From: Klebsiella oxytoca NBRC 105695
GTDB taxonomy: Bacteria > Pseudomonadota > Gammaproteobacteria > Enterobacterales > Enterobacteriaceae
Length of the DNA stretch: 64,000 bases
Assembly: GCF_001598695.1 (NCBI RefSeq)
Contig: NZ_BCZK01000001.1
Location: 372,001 to 436,000, forward strand
Direction: 5' to 3'
Shown: piece after piece, positions 29,142-40,875 of the stretch
Position numbering within the stretch: the first letter of the stretch is position 1
Layout of the letters: each line of letters begins with the position of its first letter
Program-made: the position numbers and the translations under genes
The notes under the pieces: generated by a model
Told to the model about the DNA's origin: nothing
The model's input: only the letters and a program-made list of their open reading frames with translations
Database searches by the model: none

Positions 29142-29256
29142 AAATTCACCCCGTTGATCTGCTGATTTGTGGTACGACCAGTTAAGGCCGCCATTTTTCA
29201 GCGTAGACAAAGGTGCGCAAAGCGCCAGTGAAAAAATGCTGTTTTTCCGTTCGTCA

Positions 29257-30690
29257 TCACGCTTTAGTGCTAAAAAGCTTTCCGTCGCGCACCAGTTCAC
29301 GGGGATAGCTGTTTTTTAAACGCGAGCCGATTTTTTTCGCCAGTCCCAGCGGCGCGCCCTGAAACGTGACAATAACATCATCTTGCTGCGGCGGTACTGC
29401 AGGATAGACGTCACGACCGCGGTACCACTCTTCCGCTTCGGCCTGGGTCAGCTCAAAAGGGGCATCAGGCGCGGCAAGCGCAATGACCGCTTCGTGCTGC
29501 CAGCGATAGCCTTTGTTGTGGGTTTCGGCAAGACGGATACCGATGCGGGAAAAGCGCACTTTGCCGAATAGCGACTCGAGCGCGTGAGGGAATAGCCAGA
29601 TTTCTTTATCCCGCTGCCAGAGCGTATGGTCAGCGTCCCAATGCAGGCCAACGGCGGCAGCTGCGGTCGCAATGGCGGCCGATTCGCGGCTTTTAAGCGG
29701 GATAAAGGGGAATTTACCGACCTTATAACCCGGCGCCGGCAGCGGTGCGATGGCGGCGGTTTTACGCAGACGGGCGACGAAGAAGCCTTCGCAATCGAAA
29801 ATCTGCGGGAACACGTGCAGGAAACCCTCTTCGGTTAGCGCCTCGCTGGCCTGCGGGAACAGCGAACCGAGCGGCAGTACCTCTGCCGCCTGCGGATAGC
29901 GCGCCAGTAGTCCGTTGACCACGTCTTCGTTTTCTTGCCGGTTCAGGGTACAGGTGGAGTAGACCAGCGTGCCGCCGGGGCGAAGCGCATGAAACGCGCT
30001 GTCGATAAGCTCGCGCTGGGTCTCGGCGATACTGGCGTTGCTTTCCGGCGACCAGTTTTTTAACGCATCGGGGTCTTTCCGTACCACGCCTTCGCCGGAG
30101 CAGGGGGCGTCGAGGAGAATCGCGTCAAAACACTCCGGCAGCGCGGCGCCGAATACGCGCCCATCAAAATGGGTCAGCGCCACGTTGCCGATCCCGCAGC
30201 GGCTGATATTGGCGTGCAGCACTTTAACCCGGCTGGCGGAATATTCGTTGGCCAGGATCCCGCCTTTATTGCCCATGCGCGCGGCGATCTGGGTGGTTTT
30301 TGACCCCGGCGCGGCGGCGACGTCCATCACCCGGTTCGGCATATTTCCGTCGGCAAACAGCGCGGCGACCGGCAGCATGGAGCTCGCTTCCTGGATGTAA
30401 AACAGCCCGCTGAGATGTTCAGCGGTGCTGCCCAGCGGCAGGGCGTCGTCTTCCTCGCGATCGATCCAAAAACCCTCCTCACACCAGGGTACCGGCGTTA
30501 GCTGCCAGCCGTAGGGGGCGACCAGCTGCAAAAAGTCAGCCACGCTGATTTTTAGCGTATTTACGCGAAGGCTTCGGCGCAGGGGGCGCTGGCAGGCGGC
30601 GATAAAGTCAGCGAAAGAAAGATGCGTCGGCATTGCCGTACGCATTTGAGCGAGGAATTCTTCAGGAAGATAGACAGCGTTTTGAGCCAC
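29257..30690 (-). CDS. rsmF: 16S rRNA m5C1407 methyltransferase RsmF
   Basis: SAM-dependent methylation of C1407 in 16S rRNA. 477 residues from GTG 30690 ([12 protein letters not shown]), which aligns with the E. coli start; upstream ATGs at 30753 and 30732 give unrelated residues and overlap a hairpin. Fmu/NOL1 family with motif [18 protein letters not shown], motif [17 protein letters not shown] and the catalytic Cys motif STCTL. A C-terminal PUA-like domain (about 330-477) completes the protein. Confidence 0.93.
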   Translation of the reverse strand: MAQNAVYLPEEFLAQMRTAMPTHLSFADFIAACQRPLRRSLRVNTLKISVADFLQLVAPYGWQLTPVPWCEEGFWIDREEDDALPLGSTAEHLSGLFYIQEASSMLPVAALFADGNMPNRVMDVAAAPGSKTTQIAARMGNKGGILANEYSASRVKVLHANISRCGIGNVALTHFDGRVFGAALPECFDAILLDAPCSGEGVVRKDPDALKNWSPESNASIAETQRELIDSAFHALRPGGTLVYSTCTLNRQENEDVVNGLLARYPQAAEVLPLGSLFPQASEALTEEGFLHVFPQIFDCEGFFVARLRKTAAIAPLPAPGYKVGKFPFIPLKSRESAAIATAAAAVGLHWDADHTLWQRDKEIWLFPHALESLFGKVRFSRIGIRLAETHNKGYRWQHEAVIALAAPDAPFELTQAEAEEWYRGRDVYPAVPPQQDDVIVTFQGAPLGLAKKIGSRLKNSYPRELVRDGKLFSTKA

Positions 30691-30734
30691 GGGGAGCGCA
30701 CCACAACGAAAAAAGGGGGCGTAGTTTACCATAA

Positions 30735-30761
30735 AGGCTCCGGCGACGGACACCGGAGCCT
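30735..30761 (-). terminator. Hairpin after letB
   Basis: AGGCTCCGG (30735-30743) pairs with CCGGAGCCT (30753-30761) just beyond the letB stop. On the minus strand it is followed only by TTATGG, so termination may be partial; a processing hairpin is the alternative. Confidence 0.45.
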
Positions 30762-30768
30762 GTTATGC

Positions 30769-33402
30769 TTAGCGCGGCAGGGCGGTACCCCATTCGCGCC
30801 ACTCTTTCGGTTCACTCTCCAGCAGCAGGAAGTGTTTACCATCCTGCGCTTTCGGCGCCAGCGGCGTACCCGGAGGCGTCGCAAAAGCGATGCCGCCGCG
30901 AATGAACTGATTGAAGGTACCGGTTTTCACCACGCCGCCGATCAGGCCAAAGTCGAGGCTATAGCCGGAAGCCAGCCAGAACACCGAGTTGTTGCGCACC
31001 AGATACTGATAACGTTTACTGATACGCAGCTGTACCATGACGCGATCCGACATCGAACCGAGCATCAGGCCGGTAACCGTACCGACTTCAAGCCCGCGGA
31101 ACAGCACCGGCGTGCCGATACCCAGCGAACCGGCTTCGGGTACTTCGACGATAATGCTCAGGCCGTCGATATAACGTGAATCGCTAATCGTGGTTTCCTG
31201 AATTTCAAAATCACGGCGCGGCGCACCGCGTCCCGGCTCCACGTTAATATAGGCCTGGAAGAGCGTATCCAGATGCTCGACGCCCGCTGCGGAAATCTGC
31301 GGAGTAATCACCGAGAAACGCGTGCCGGCGCGGGCGAAGGTGTTGACGTATTCCGGATAGAGAACCGCTTTCGCCTGCACTTCGTTTTTCGCGGTAATTA
31401 AATTCAGCGATTGGATCTGCCCAATATCAATCCCCAGGTAGCGGATCGGCATACCTTCGGCGATTTTACCGGCGTCAAAGGCGTGCAGGGTTATCTGGCC
31501 ACCCACCGCGCGGGCGGCGGTTTCCGACGCATACAGCACGCGTTTATTATCGATACGCGCGCTGGCGCTGGCGCCGCTCAGATTATCAAAGCTTATCGCG
31601 CCTTTCAGCGCGCGGGAGAGCGGGGAGGCCTGAACCGTCAGGCCGCTGCCGTTAAGCTGCACTTTCGCGCCGCCTTCGGCCCAGAACACGCTGTTACTGG
31701 TGAGCAGATGGCGATATTCCGGTTTGATATGGATGTTGATCTCAAAAGCGTTCTTGCGCGGCTGAACGGTGATGATTTCCCCGACTGCGAATTTACGATA
31801 CAGCACCACCGATCCTGCCTGGACGTCCGGCAGCGTCTCAGCTGAGAGCGTGAGAGTGGTGGTCGGCAGATCGCTCATGCTGTTTTCCAGCGCTTTTTCC
31901 TGGTTGGCGTACAGCGGATAGCGGCTTTGCATCGCCCCTTTGTCGCCCGGAATAATGCGGATCCCGCCGTTGACCCATTCGCTGGCGCTGGCGCCGAGGA
32001 ACTCCACGCCATCAATACCGACTTTGACGTCGATACGGCTATTGACCACGAATTTGCTGTCGCCGCGCACCAGTGAACGGTACTCGGGCATGACTGCGAC
32101 CTGGAAAGTGACGCCGTCGGCGTTTAGCTTGCGCTCCAGAACCTGGCCAATCTGAACGCCGTGCAGGATCAGCGGCTGCCCGGCATCAATACCGTAGCTT
32201 TCTGGCGCGGTGAGCGTGACGGTTGCGACATCCGGTTCTTCCAGGATGGATTTATCGGCAGGCAGCACCGCAAACTGGTTGCGCGGTTCACCCTCGCCGG
32301 GGACCAGCTCAAAGGTGGTACCGGTCAGCAGGGCGCTGACGCTGGGATTATCCAGCGAGATTTTCGGCTTCTTCATCTGAATCAGCGTCTTCTCGCGCAG
32401 CAAGCTGACGACGCTGGGATCGACGGTCATTTCGCCGGTGACTTTCCCGTCAGCATTGAGATTCAGTTTACTGAGCTGGCCGACCTCCAGACCCTGATAC
32501 ATCAGCGGCGTAGAGCCCGCTTTTAACCCTGCGCCGTCCGGAAGGTCCAGTTTCACCACCACTCCGCGCTGGCTGTGCGCCAGGTCTTCGTATAAGTGAT
32601 AATCGGTATTCTGCTGAGCCTGCGGAGAATCATCGGGGGAATCAAAGGCGATAGCGCCGTTCACCAGCGCGGAGAGGCTGTCCAGCTGAACTTTAGCTCC
32701 GCTCAGGCTGACGTCCGCCTTTACGCCGGATACGTTCCAGAAGCGGCTCTCTTTTTTCACCAGATTGGTGAAACGCCGCTCGATCAGTACATCAATCGTG
32801 ACGCCCTGATTGTTCGGATTAATGGCGTAGTCATACACCCGGCCGACCGGAATCTTACGGAAGTAGACCAGCGAGCCGCTGGTTAACGAGCCTAAATCCG
32901 CTGACTTGAGATGGATCATCAGCTCGCCGTTATTAATGTGGTACTTCGGCTGGGTATCGAGGGCGACAAAGTGATCCTCGGGCTCGCCCTGGCCTGGCAT
33001 CATGCCGATATAGTTGCCGCCAACCAGCGCATCCAGGCCGGACACGCCGGCAAGCGAGGCTTTCGGCGTCACCAGCCAGAACTGGGTCTCCTTGCGCAGC
33101 GCATCTTTCATATCGCCTTTGACGCTGGCAGAAACCTCGATTTTACTCAGATCTTTGCTTAGCGAGATATTCTCGACCGTACCGACTTCTACCCCCTGAT
33201 AGCGGATAGGCGTCCGTCCCGGAACGATGCCGTTGGCCGACTGGAAGTCGATGACGATCGTCGTACCGCGATCCTGATAGCTGGTCCAAATCAGCCAACC
33301 GGCAATCAGCAGCGCGATGACCGGCAGCAGCCAGAACGGTGAAATGCGGCGTTTAGTTTTAATCTTGGCTTCAGTCGGCGAAGCGGGCGTTTCCTGACTC
33401 AT
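30769..33402 (-). CDS. letB: LetB, seven-MCE-domain lipid transport tunnel
   Basis: 877 residues from ATG 33402 ([13 protein letters not shown]), the E. coli length. One N-terminal membrane helix (about 24-43, [16 protein letters not shown]) anchors seven repeated MCE domains, each starting with a pattern like [23 protein letters not shown]. In E. coli the hexamer forms a tunnel across the periplasm for phospholipids between the two membranes. Its start lies inside the letA 3' end (32-bp overlap), which couples translation of the pair. Confidence 0.96.
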   Translation of the reverse strand: MSQETPASPTEAKIKTKRRISPFWLLPVIALLIAGWLIWTSYQDRGTTIVIDFQSANGIVPGRTPIRYQGVEVGTVENISLSKDLSKIEVSASVKGDMKDALRKETQFWLVTPKASLAGVSGLDALVGGNYIGMMPGQGEPEDHFVALDTQPKYHINNGELMIHLKSADLGSLTSGSLVYFRKIPVGRVYDYAINPNNQGVTIDVLIERRFTNLVKKESRFWNVSGVKADVSLSGAKVQLDSLSALVNGAIAFDSPDDSPQAQQNTDYHLYEDLAHSQRGVVVKLDLPDGAGLKAGSTPLMYQGLEVGQLSKLNLNADGKVTGEMTVDPSVVSLLREKTLIQMKKPKISLDNPSVSALLTGTTFELVPGEGEPRNQFAVLPADKSILEEPDVATVTLTAPESYGIDAGQPLILHGVQIGQVLERKLNADGVTFQVAVMPEYRSLVRGDSKFVVNSRIDVKVGIDGVEFLGASASEWVNGGIRIIPGDKGAMQSRYPLYANQEKALENSMSDLPTTTLTLSAETLPDVQAGSVVLYRKFAVGEIITVQPRKNAFEINIHIKPEYRHLLTSNSVFWAEGGAKVQLNGSGLTVQASPLSRALKGAISFDNLSGASASARIDNKRVLYASETAARAVGGQITLHAFDAGKIAEGMPIRYLGIDIGQIQSLNLITAKNEVQAKAVLYPEYVNTFARAGTRFSVITPQISAAGVEHLDTLFQAYINVEPGRGAPRRDFEIQETTISDSRYIDGLSIIVEVPEAGSLGIGTPVLFRGLEVGTVTGLMLGSMSDRVMVQLRISKRYQYLVRNNSVFWLASGYSLDFGLIGGVVKTGTFNQFIRGGIAFATPPGTPLAPKAQDGKHFLLLESEPKEWREWGTALPR

Positions 33403-34654
33403 GTGCGTCCCAAAGTAAGCGGCTGTCCAGCCATTCAACAGCAAGGATAGTTAAAATTACCGCGGCGCCAAAATAGACCGCGGCGGGCCCCATCGTAAAC
33501 GCGAGGAGCTGATCGCGGTTGATCAGCGACATGGTTAATGCGATGACAAAAAGATCCAACATAGACCAGCGGCCGATCCAGGTAATCAGCCGCAGCAGCA
33601 GGATGCGGGTACGTAGCCCCTGTTCACACTTGAATTGTATGCTGACCAGCAGGGTAAACAATACAATAACTTTGGTGAATGGGACCAGAATACTGGCGAT
33701 GAACACCACCCCGGCGATGGCGACGTTGCTGCTGGCCAGCGACATAATGCCGGAAAGGATGGTGTCTTCCTGACGCGCGCCGTTGACGTAGATGATCGAG
33801 ATCGGCAGCAGGTTGGCAGGAAGCAGGAAAACCAGTGATGCAATCAGCGCAGCCCAGCTCTTTTGCAGGCTTTGCCGGCGTCGATGGCGCAAAGGCGTGT
33901 GGCAGCGGCGGCAGCGCCCGCGTGCATCGCGATGTCCGGTATAATGGCAGCCCAGACAGACCTGAAGATTTTCATCCGGGCGCAGCGCCGGGCGCTGGGG
34001 ATAAAAACGCTCCCAGAGCTCTTCAACGTTCATATGGATAAGCGTCAGGATACTGAGCAGCGTGAGGGAAACATAGGCGACAAGCCCGATACCCGGCTGC
34101 AGGAAGGCGTAATCCTGCACTTTAATGGAGGCGACGCCGATGCCGACCAGGTAAATATCCAGCATTACCCACTCCTTGAGCCGCTCCAGCATCAGCAGTA
34201 TCGGTCGCAGATTCATGCCCAGCACGTTGCCCAACCACAGGTAGGCGATTGACACCACCAGCAGCACCGGCGCGACGACCGCGCAAAAGAGCACCATCGC
34301 CGCCGTGAGCGGATCGCCCTGGCCGGTCATTTGCCAGATGCCCTGAAGGACGTTAGCGTCGATACGCACGCCCAGCAGATGCAAACGTAGCAGCGGTTCG
34401 CTCCACGCAAAAGGCATCAGCAGCAGCATAGCGATCGCCATGCTGCCCAGCCGGGTAAGCGACCAGTCGCGGCCATCGCGCACTTTGGCGTTGCAGCGAG
34501 GGCACCAGGCGCTTTGATTCTTTTTGAGGACCGGTAAACTAAACAGCAGGTCGCACTGCGGGCAGCGCTGATAGTGAGCGTGCGCAACAGGGGCGCTGAC
34601 CGAGTAGACGATCATCTTTTTTGCTGGCGTAATCCTGGGTGTTTTTAGTGGCAT
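33371..34654 (-). CDS. letA: LetA, PqiA-family inner-membrane partner of LetB
   Basis: 427 residues, as in E. coli YebS. Two tandem PqiA modules, each with a zinc-ribbon (CPQCDLLF...CPRC at about 31-55 and CLGCHYTG...CRRC at about 230-250) followed by four membrane spans. With LetB it forms a lipid-transport system parallel to PqiAB and Mla. Conserved [21 protein letters not shown] and [18 protein letters not shown] are seen. First gene of the letAB operon; 132 bp separate it from divergent msrC. Confidence 0.95.
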   Translation of the reverse strand: MPLKTPRITPAKKMIVYSVSAPVAHAHYQRCPQCDLLFSLPVLKKNQSAWCPRCNAKVRDGRDWSLTRLGSMAIAMLLLMPFAWSEPLLRLHLLGVRIDANVLQGIWQMTGQGDPLTAAMVLFCAVVAPVLLVVSIAYLWLGNVLGMNLRPILLMLERLKEWVMLDIYLVGIGVASIKVQDYAFLQPGIGLVAYVSLTLLSILTLIHMNVEELWERFYPQRPALRPDENLQVCLGCHYTGHRDARGRCRRCHTPLRHRRRQSLQKSWAALIASLVFLLPANLLPISIIYVNGARQEDTILSGIMSLASSNVAIAGVVFIASILVPFTKVIVLFTLLVSIQFKCEQGLRTRILLLRLITWIGRWSMLDLFVIALTMSLINRDQLLAFTMGPAAVYFGAAVILTILAVEWLDSRLLWDAHESGNARFAD

Positions 34655-34786
34655 TTATAACTTACAGAAATGAATGTATCTCTCTATCTTAACTCAGGAA
34701 TGAATTCATCTTGAGCATGAATGCATTTAAAGCTTATTTTATTAGGCTGTAAGTGTAAGGCAGTAAGACAACTAAGCGATCATATA

Positions 34787-35284
34787 ATGAACAAATCAGA
34801 ATTCTACGCGGATTTAAACCGCGATTTTCAGGCGTTAATGGCAGGCGAAACCAGCTTCCTGGCGATGATCTCAAATACCAGCGCGCTGTTATTTGAACGA
34901 CTGGCGGAAGTGAACTGGGCCGGTTTCTATCTGCTGGAAGGCGATACTCTCATCCTCGGGCCGTTCCAGGGCAAGCTGGCCTGCGTGCGTATTCCGGTAG
35001 GACGCGGCGTATGCGGGACTGCCGTCGCGCAGAATCGCGTGCAGCGGGTCGAGGATGTTCACGCCTTTGATGGCCACATCGCCTGCGATGCCGCCAGCAA
35101 TTCGGAAATTGTCTTCCCGCTACGGGTGAACAATCAAACCATCGGCGTCCTGGACATCGATAGCACGGCGCATTCCCGCTTCACCGTTGAAGACGAGCGG
35201 GGTCTGGCAGAACTGGTCTCGCATCTGGAAAAACTCATTTCTGCCACGGATTATCAAAAAATATTCACCCGCGTCGCAGGATAA
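34787..35284 (+). CDS. msrC: Free methionine-(R)-sulfoxide reductase MsrC
   Basis: GAF-domain enzyme that reduces free Met-R-sulfoxide with thioredoxin. The ATG at 34787 (MNKSEFYADL) gives 165 residues, the family length. The three cysteines of the active site are present in LACVRIPVG, GVCGTAV and HIACDAAS. Divergent from letA; proQ follows 97 bp downstream. Confidence 0.95.
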   Translation: MNKSEFYADLNRDFQALMAGETSFLAMISNTSALLFERLAEVNWAGFYLLEGDTLILGPFQGKLACVRIPVGRGVCGTAVAQNRVQRVEDVHAFDGHIACDAASNSEIVFPLRVNNQTIGVLDIDSTAHSRFTVEDERGLAELVSHLEKLISATDYQKIFTRVAG

Positions 35285-35381
35285 TCAACGGATAACGTAG
35301 CATTTACCGAGGACGTCATTATAATGACGCCTGTTCATGCCTGCGGCTTGTTGGCTACGTCCGTTGTAATCAGGAAATTTC

Positions 35382-36065
35382 ATGGAAAATCAACCTAAGT
35401 TGAATAGCAGTAAAGAAGTCATTGCGTTTCTGGCCGAACGTTTCCCTCAGTGCTTTAGCGCTGAAGGCGAAGCTCGCCCCCTGAAAGTCGGTATTTTTCA
35501 GGATCTCGTTGAGCGCGTTGGCGGAGAGATGAATCTCAGCAAAACCCAACTTCGCGCTGCTTTGCGTCTTTATACTTCGAGCTGGCGCTATCTGTACGGC
35601 GTTAAGCCAGGCGCTGTCCGCGTTGACCTTGACGGCAACCCGTGCGGCGAACTGGAAGAGCAGCATGTCGCTCATGCCCGCCAGCAGCTTGAAGAAGCAA
35701 AAGCCCGCGTTCAGGCGCAGCGCGAAGCGCAGCAGGCCAAAAAACGTGAAGCCGCTGCCGCGGCAGGCCAGCCGGAAGAGGGAGCACGTCGCGAGCGTAA
35801 ACCGCGTCCTCAGCCTCAGGCTCGTCGCAAAGAAGGCGCTGAGCAGCGTAAACCACGCCCTGCAGCAGCAGCCAAAGCGCCGCGCGAAGAGCGTCATACC
35901 CCTGTATCAGATGTGTCTGTATTGACCGTTGGCCAGGCACTGAAGGTGAAAGCAGGCAATAATGCAATGGACGCCACCGTCCTGGAAATCACCAAAGATG
36001 GCGTTCGTGTACAGCTGACTTCTGGTATGTCAATGATTGTACGCGCAGAACACCTGGTGTTCTGA
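35382..36065 (+). CDS. proQ: RNA chaperone ProQ
   Basis: FinO-family global RNA-binding protein that stabilises sRNAs and mRNA 3' ends; first noted for its effect on the osmolyte transporter ProP. 227 residues. The N-terminal FinO domain (about 1-120, with [11 protein letters not shown] and [12 protein letters not shown]) is followed by a long basic/Ala-rich linker (about 115-178, many Arg, Lys, Gln) and a C-terminal Tudor-like domain ([21 protein letters not shown]). Only 19 bp separate it from prc, so the two are likely co-transcribed. Confidence 0.96.
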   Translation: MENQPKLNSSKEVIAFLAERFPQCFSAEGEARPLKVGIFQDLVERVGGEMNLSKTQLRAALRLYTSSWRYLYGVKPGAVRVDLDGNPCGELEEQHVAHARQQLEEAKARVQAQREAQQAKKREAAAAAGQPEEGARRERKPRPQPQARRKEGAEQRKPRPAAAAKAPREERHTPVSDVSVLTVGQALKVKAGNNAMDATVLEITKDGVRVQLTSGMSMIVRAEHLVF

Positions 36066-36084
36066 AACGGAGGCCGGGCCAGGC

Positions 36085-38133
36085 ATGAACAAATTCTTTA
36101 AGCTCACCGCGTTGGCGGGCCTGCTGGTAATAGCAGGCCAGTCGTTCGCCGTGGACGATATAACCCGTGTCGATCAAATCCCCGTGCTGAAAGAAGAGCC
36201 GCAGCACGCGACGGTGAGCGAGCGCGTAACATCGCGCTTTACCCGCTCTCACTACCGCCAGTTCGATCTCGACAATGCCTTTTCGGCGAAAATTTTCGAT
36301 CGCTACCTGAACCTGCTGGATTACAGCCATAACGTACTGTTAGCCAGCGACGTCAACCAGTTTGCCGCGAAAAAGAATCAAATCGGCGATGAACTGCGCA
36401 GTGGGAAGCTGGACGTATTTTACGACCTGTATAACCTGGCGCAGAAGCGTCGCTTTGAGCGCTATCAATATGCGCTGAAAGTGCTGGAACGGCCGATGGA
36501 TTTTACCGGCCATGATAATTTCAACCTTGACCGTAGCAAGTCGCCCTGGCCGAAAGATGAAGCCGAGCTGAACGCGCTGTGGGATGCCAAGGTGAAGTTT
36601 GACCAGCTAAGCCTGAAGCTGGCTGGCAAAGATGATAAAGAGATTCGCGAAACCTTAACCCGCCGCTACAAGTTTGCTATCCGCCGTCTGGCGCAAACCA
36701 ATAGCGAAGACGTTTTCTCACTGGCGATGACCGCTTTTGCGCGTGAAATCGACCCGCATACAAACTATCTCTCACCGCGCAACACCGAGCAGTTCAATAC
36801 TGAAATGAGCCTGTCTCTGGAAGGTATCGGCGCGGTGCTGCAGATGGACGACGACTACACGGTGATCAATTCTCTGGTCGCGGGCGGTCCGGCGGCGAAG
36901 AGTAAAGCCATCAGCGTGGGCGATCGCATCGTTGGCGTCGGCCAGCCTGGTAAAGGCATGGTCGATGTGATCGGCTGGCGTCTTGATGATGTCGTCGCGC
37001 TGATTAAAGGTCCCAAGGGCAGCAAGGTTCGCCTGGAGATTCTCCCGGCGGGTAAAGGCGCCAAAACGCGTATTGTGACCCTCACGCGTGAACGCATTCG
37101 TCTGGAAGACCGTGCGGTTAAGATGTCAGTCAAAACCGTTGGCAAAGAAAAAGTTGGCGTGCTGGATATTCCTGGCTTCTATGTTGGCCTGACGGATGAC
37201 GTTAAGGTTCAGCTGCAAAAGCTGGAGAAACAAAACGTTAGCAGTATCGTCATCGATCTGCGCAGCAACGGCGGCGGGGCGCTGACCGAAGCGGTTTCGC
37301 TTTCTGGCCTGTTTATCCCCTCCGGCCCGGTTGTCCAGGTTCGCGATAATAACGGTAAAGTCCGTGAAGACAGCGATACCGATGGCGTGGTGTACTACAA
37401 AGGTCCGCTGGTCGTCCTGGTCGATCGTTTCAGCGCCTCGGCTTCCGAAATTTTCGCCGCTGCGATGCAGGATTATGGCCGCGCGCTGATCGTCGGAGAG
37501 CCGACCTTCGGTAAAGGGACCGTCCAGCAGTATCGTTCGCTGAACCGTATCTACGATCAGATGCTGCGTCCTGACTGGCCGGCGCTGGGTTCCGTACAGT
37601 ACACTATCCAGAAATTCTATCGCATCAACGGCGGTAGTACTCAGCGCAAGGGTGTAACGCCGGATATCATGATGCCGACCGGAACCGAAGAGCGTGAGAC
37701 CGGCGAGCAGTATGAAGACAACGCGCTGCCGTGGGATAGCGTCAATGCGGCAACCTTCGTGAAATATGGCGATTTGACGCCGTTTGGACCGGAACTGCTG
37801 AAGCGTCACGATGCGCGTATTGCCAAAGATCCTGAGTTCCAGTACATCATGAAGGATATTGCTCGCTATAACGCGATGAAAGACAAACGCAACATCGTTT
37901 CCCTGAACTACGCGCAGCGTGAAAAGGAGAACGAAGAAGATGATGCGATTCGTCTGGCCCGCGTTAACGATCGCCTGAAACGCGAAGGTAAGCCGTTACT
38001 GAAAAAACTGGAAGATCTGCCGAAGGATTACCAGGAGCCCGATCCGTATCTTGATGAAACGGTTCATATTGCGCTCGACCTGGCCCATGAGGAAAAGGAT
38101 CGGCCAGCGGTAGAGCCCCCGGCCAGTAAATAA
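36085..38133 (+). CDS. prc: Tail-specific periplasmic protease Prc (Tsp)
   Basis: Processes the FtsI C terminus and, with NlpI, degrades MepS. 682 residues from ATG 36085, the E. coli length. Signal peptide ends SFA; PDZ domain at about 238-320 (LEGIGAVLQMDDDYTVI...GDRIVGVGQPGKG). The Ser-Lys dyad is visible in RFSASASEIFAAA (Ser) and FGKGTVQQ (Lys). A hairpin terminator follows. The FtsI substrate class is relevant because an extra FtsI-like PBP is encoded 6 kb downstream. Confidence 0.97.
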   Translation: MNKFFKLTALAGLLVIAGQSFAVDDITRVDQIPVLKEEPQHATVSERVTSRFTRSHYRQFDLDNAFSAKIFDRYLNLLDYSHNVLLASDVNQFAAKKNQIGDELRSGKLDVFYDLYNLAQKRRFERYQYALKVLERPMDFTGHDNFNLDRSKSPWPKDEAELNALWDAKVKFDQLSLKLAGKDDKEIRETLTRRYKFAIRRLAQTNSEDVFSLAMTAFAREIDPHTNYLSPRNTEQFNTEMSLSLEGIGAVLQMDDDYTVINSLVAGGPAAKSKAISVGDRIVGVGQPGKGMVDVIGWRLDDVVALIKGPKGSKVRLEILPAGKGAKTRIVTLTRERIRLEDRAVKMSVKTVGKEKVGVLDIPGFYVGLTDDVKVQLQKLEKQNVSSIVIDLRSNGGGALTEAVSLSGLFIPSGPVVQVRDNNGKVREDSDTDGVVYYKGPLVVLVDRFSASASEIFAAAMQDYGRALIVGEPTFGKGTVQQYRSLNRIYDQMLRPDWPALGSVQYTIQKFYRINGGSTQRKGVTPDIMMPTGTEERETGEQYEDNALPWDSVNAATFVKYGDLTPFGPELLKRHDARIAKDPEFQYIMKDIARYNAMKDKRNIVSLNYAQREKENEEDDAIRLARVNDRLKREGKPLLKKLEDLPKDYQEPDPYLDETVHIALDLAHEEKDRPAVEPPASK

Positions 38134-38138
38134 TCCCC

Positions 38139-38172
38139 CCAACGGGCACAATGATTTGTGCCCGTTTTCTTT
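38139..38172 (+). terminator. Terminator after prc
   Basis: AACGGGCACAA (38141-38151) pairs with TTGTGCCCGTT (38156-38166), followed by TTCTTTC. Confidence 0.82.
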
Positions 38173-38370
38173 CGCTTCTTTCCCAACGTTCATTGCCTGA
38201 TTTCAACAAAATGTCAACGCTTTTGCCCAGCGTCAGCAATATGCTACAAAATGTAAAGTTGTGTCTTTCTCGTGACTTAGCGGGGGCTGATGGTTGAAAA
38301 TTAGCGTTCTACCCATACCATGTGGGTAATCGCATAGTGCGTTTTGTTAAATCGAGGTAAAAAGAAAATT

Positions 38371-39252
38371 ATGATGCGAATCGCGCTTTTCCTGCTGACC
38401 AACCTGGCAGTGATGGTGGTGTTCGGGCTGGTGCTAAGCCTGACGGGAATTCAGTCAAGCAGCATGACCGGGCTGCTGATCATGGCGCTGTTGTTTGGCT
38501 TCGGCGGTTCAATCGTTTCGCTGCTGATGTCGAAATGGATGGCGTTGAAATCGGTGGGTGGGGAAGTCATTGAGCAGCCGCGTAACGAAACCGAGCGCTG
38601 GTTGGTGAATACCGTCGCGCAGCAGGCGCGCCAGGCGGGAATTGCCATGCCGCAGGTCGCGGTCTACCATGCGCCGGATATTAACGCCTTCGCGACCGGC
38701 GCGCGCCGCGATGCGTCGCTGGTTGCGGTCAGCACCGGGCTGTTGCAGAACATGAGCCGTGATGAAGCGGAAGCGGTTATCGCCCATGAGATTAGCCACA
38801 TCGCTAACGGCGATATGGTCACCATGACGCTGATTCAGGGGGTGGTGAACACCTTCGTTATCTTTATCTCGCGCGTTATCGCGCAGATTGCGGCGGGCTT
38901 CCTCGGCGGCAACCGCGATGAAGGTGAAAGCAGCAACGGCAACCCGCTGATCTACTTTGCGGTTGCTACGGTACTGGAGCTGGTGTTTGGTATTCTGGCC
39001 AGCATCATCACCATGTGGTTCTCCCGCTACCGCGAATTCCATGCGGACGCTGGCTCAGCGAAACTGGTGGGGCGTGAGAAAATGATCGCTGCGCTGCAGC
39101 GTCTGAAAACCAGCTATGAGCCGCAGGAGGCCAGCAGCATGATGGCATTCTGCATTAACGGTAAAGCGAAATCCATGAGCGAGCTGTTTATGACTCACCC
39201 GCCTCTGGATAAGCGCATTGAAGCCCTGCGCAGCGGCGAATATCTGAAGTAA
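38371..39252 (+). CDS. htpX: Membrane protease HtpX
   Basis: M48 zinc metalloprotease of the inner membrane that clears misfolded membrane proteins with FtsH. 293 residues from ATG 38371 ([11 protein letters not shown]), the E. coli length. Two N-terminal spans, the zinc motif HEISH, two further spans and a downstream Glu-containing [17 protein letters not shown] half-site at 38253 in its upstream region could belong to a CpxR box, as htpX is a Cpx target in E. coli, but the second half is poor. Confidence 0.97.
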   Translation: MMRIALFLLTNLAVMVVFGLVLSLTGIQSSSMTGLLIMALLFGFGGSIVSLLMSKWMALKSVGGEVIEQPRNETERWLVNTVAQQARQAGIAMPQVAVYHAPDINAFATGARRDASLVAVSTGLLQNMSRDEAEAVIAHEISHIANGDMVTMTLIQGVVNTFVIFISRVIAQIAAGFLGGNRDEGESSNGNPLIYFAVATVLELVFGILASIITMWFSRYREFHADAGSAKLVGREKMIAALQRLKTSYEPQEASSMMAFCINGKAKSMSELFMTHPPLDKRIEALRSGEYLK

Positions 39253-39274
39253 ACGCCGCTCCCGGCCCTGAAAA

Positions 39275-39310
39275 CAAAAATCCGCAACCTTCGGGCTGCG
39301 GATTTTTTTA
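39275..39310. terminator. Terminator between htpX and yebQ
   Basis: AAATCCGCA pairs with TGCGGATTT within 39278-39304, flanked by A-runs on the left and T-runs on the right. It can serve both convergent genes. Confidence 0.85.
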
Positions 39311-39324
39311 TGTCGATTCTTTGC

Positions 39325-40698
39325 CTACAGCCTGGCGCGCGGCTGCGTGACGCGTAGCCCGCTGACGGCAGCGGCGACGACGGCTAGGATCCCGGCCAGC
39401 AGAAGTGCGGTATGAGTTCCGCTATTGCCCAGCAGGTTAAACAGCAGCGCCACCAGCGCGGCGCCTGTACTCTGGCCAAGCAGACGGGCGGTACCCAACA
39501 TGCCGCTTGCTCCGCCGCTGCGGTGAGCCGGCGCTGAAGAGACGATCGTATGGTTGTTGGGTGACTGGAACAGGCCAAAGCCCGCGCCGCAGAGCGCCAT
39601 TCGCCAGATAATATCCAGATCCGTGGGTGTGGAGGGGAGCATCGCCAGACCGAACAGGCCACAGGCCATTACCAGCAGACCAATCGCCCCCAGCAGACCG
39701 GCGTGAAATTTCTCTATCAAATAGCCTGCCAGCGGCGCCATTACCATGGTTGCCAGCGGCCACGGCGTCAGGAGCAGACCGGTTTCCACCTCGCTGCGTC
39801 CAAGCATCGACTGCAGGAAGAATGGTAGCGAAACCATGGCCAGCATCTGGGCGCAGAAGGAGCATATCGAGGTGCAGATGGACAGGGAAAAAATCGGAAT
39901 GCGCAGCAGATCGACGGGTAGCAGGGGAACCGGCATTCTGAGCTGACGGCGGACAAAAAAGAATCCAACGACCAGCATCGCAATAACCTCCGCCAGCACC
40001 AGCTCGCCGGATTGGCCCTGAGCGAACCCGCCGAGAGCGGTAATTAATAAGCCGAAAGTGAGAGCATTCATGATGGCGCTGGGCAGATCGAAGCGGGTGA
40101 CCTTGCTCCCGCCGACATTGGCGGGCAGGTAGCGCATCGCGAGAACCAGTGAGATAACGCCCAGCGGAACGTTAATGAGAAACAGCCATTGCCATGAAGC
40201 CATCGACAGGATAGCGGCGGCAATGGTCGGGCCCGCAGCGGATGAGACGGCGACAACAAAAGAGTTGATCCCCATTCCGCGGCCGAGAAAGCGGCGGGGA
40301 TAAATCAGGCGAATCAGCGCGGTATTAACGCTCATTAGCGCCGCGCCGCCAAGACCCTGCGCAACGCGCGCCAGCGTCAACATTTCCAGGCTGCGGGAGA
40401 GCGCGCAGGCTAAAGAGGTGAAGGTGAATACGACCAGGCCGATTTTATAAATGCGCCGATAACCGACCATATCGCCGAGGAAAGAGAGCGGCAGAAGCGC
40501 AATAACAATGGCAATTTGATAGGCGTTTACTATCCAGATTGAGGATGCCGGTGACGCGTTTAAATCGCTGGCGATCGTCGGAAGCGCTACGTTGGCGATA
40601 GCGCCGTCCAGCACGGCCATCGTCAGGCCTAATACAATGGTCAGGATGGCGCCGTAACGCTGCGGTGCTGGCAGCCCATCGGGGAGGTTTTTATCCAT
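39325..40698 (-). CDS. yebQ: MFS drug/proton antiporter family protein YebQ (DHA2)
   Basis: 457 residues with about 14 hydrophobic segments, the DHA2 topology. Motif A-like GDMVGYRRIYKIG lies after span 2 and motif C-like GPTIAAAILSMASWQWLFLINVPLG around spans 5-6. E. coli YebQ has the same length; its substrate is unsettled. Divergent from kdgR with 177 bp between starts, an arrangement that suggests possible control by KdgR; I could not find a convincing KdgR box. Confidence 0.9.
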   Translation of the reverse strand: MDKNLPDGLPAPQRYGAILTIVLGLTMAVLDGAIANVALPTIASDLNASPASSIWIVNAYQIAIVIALLPLSFLGDMVGYRRIYKIGLVVFTFTSLACALSRSLEMLTLARVAQGLGGAALMSVNTALIRLIYPRRFLGRGMGINSFVVAVSSAAGPTIAAAILSMASWQWLFLINVPLGVISLVLAMRYLPANVGGSKVTRFDLPSAIMNALTFGLLITALGGFAQGQSGELVLAEVIAMLVVGFFFVRRQLRMPVPLLPVDLLRIPIFSLSICTSICSFCAQMLAMVSLPFFLQSMLGRSEVETGLLLTPWPLATMVMAPLAGYLIEKFHAGLLGAIGLLVMACGLFGLAMLPSTPTDLDIIWRMALCGAGFGLFQSPNNHTIVSSAPAHRSGGASGMLGTARLLGQSTGAALVALLFNLLGNSGTHTALLLAGILAVVAAAVSGLRVTQPRARL

Positions 40699-40875
40699 AT
40701 AAAGTGTATGTCTTATCGGGAACTATTAACTGGATAATGATTTTAGCATTGAATATTCAGCGGCATGTCGCAGATTTGTAACGAATGGGCAGAAGAACGA
40801 TTGCGGGTAACGGGATGCGAATTTATAATAAAAACCGGTTCTAATTTTTATAAAACAGTTGCGATGAGGTGATAA

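Noticed and set aside
38240-38275. CpxR box upstream of htpX
   Set aside because: One GTAAA half-site is present, but the second half at the required 5-bp spacing (GTCTT) is too poor to list as a site.
40699-40875. KdgR operator between yebQ and kdgR
   Set aside because: An AAAAACCGGTTCTAATT stretch looked promising but does not keep the AAAC-N3-GTTT spacing of KdgR boxes.
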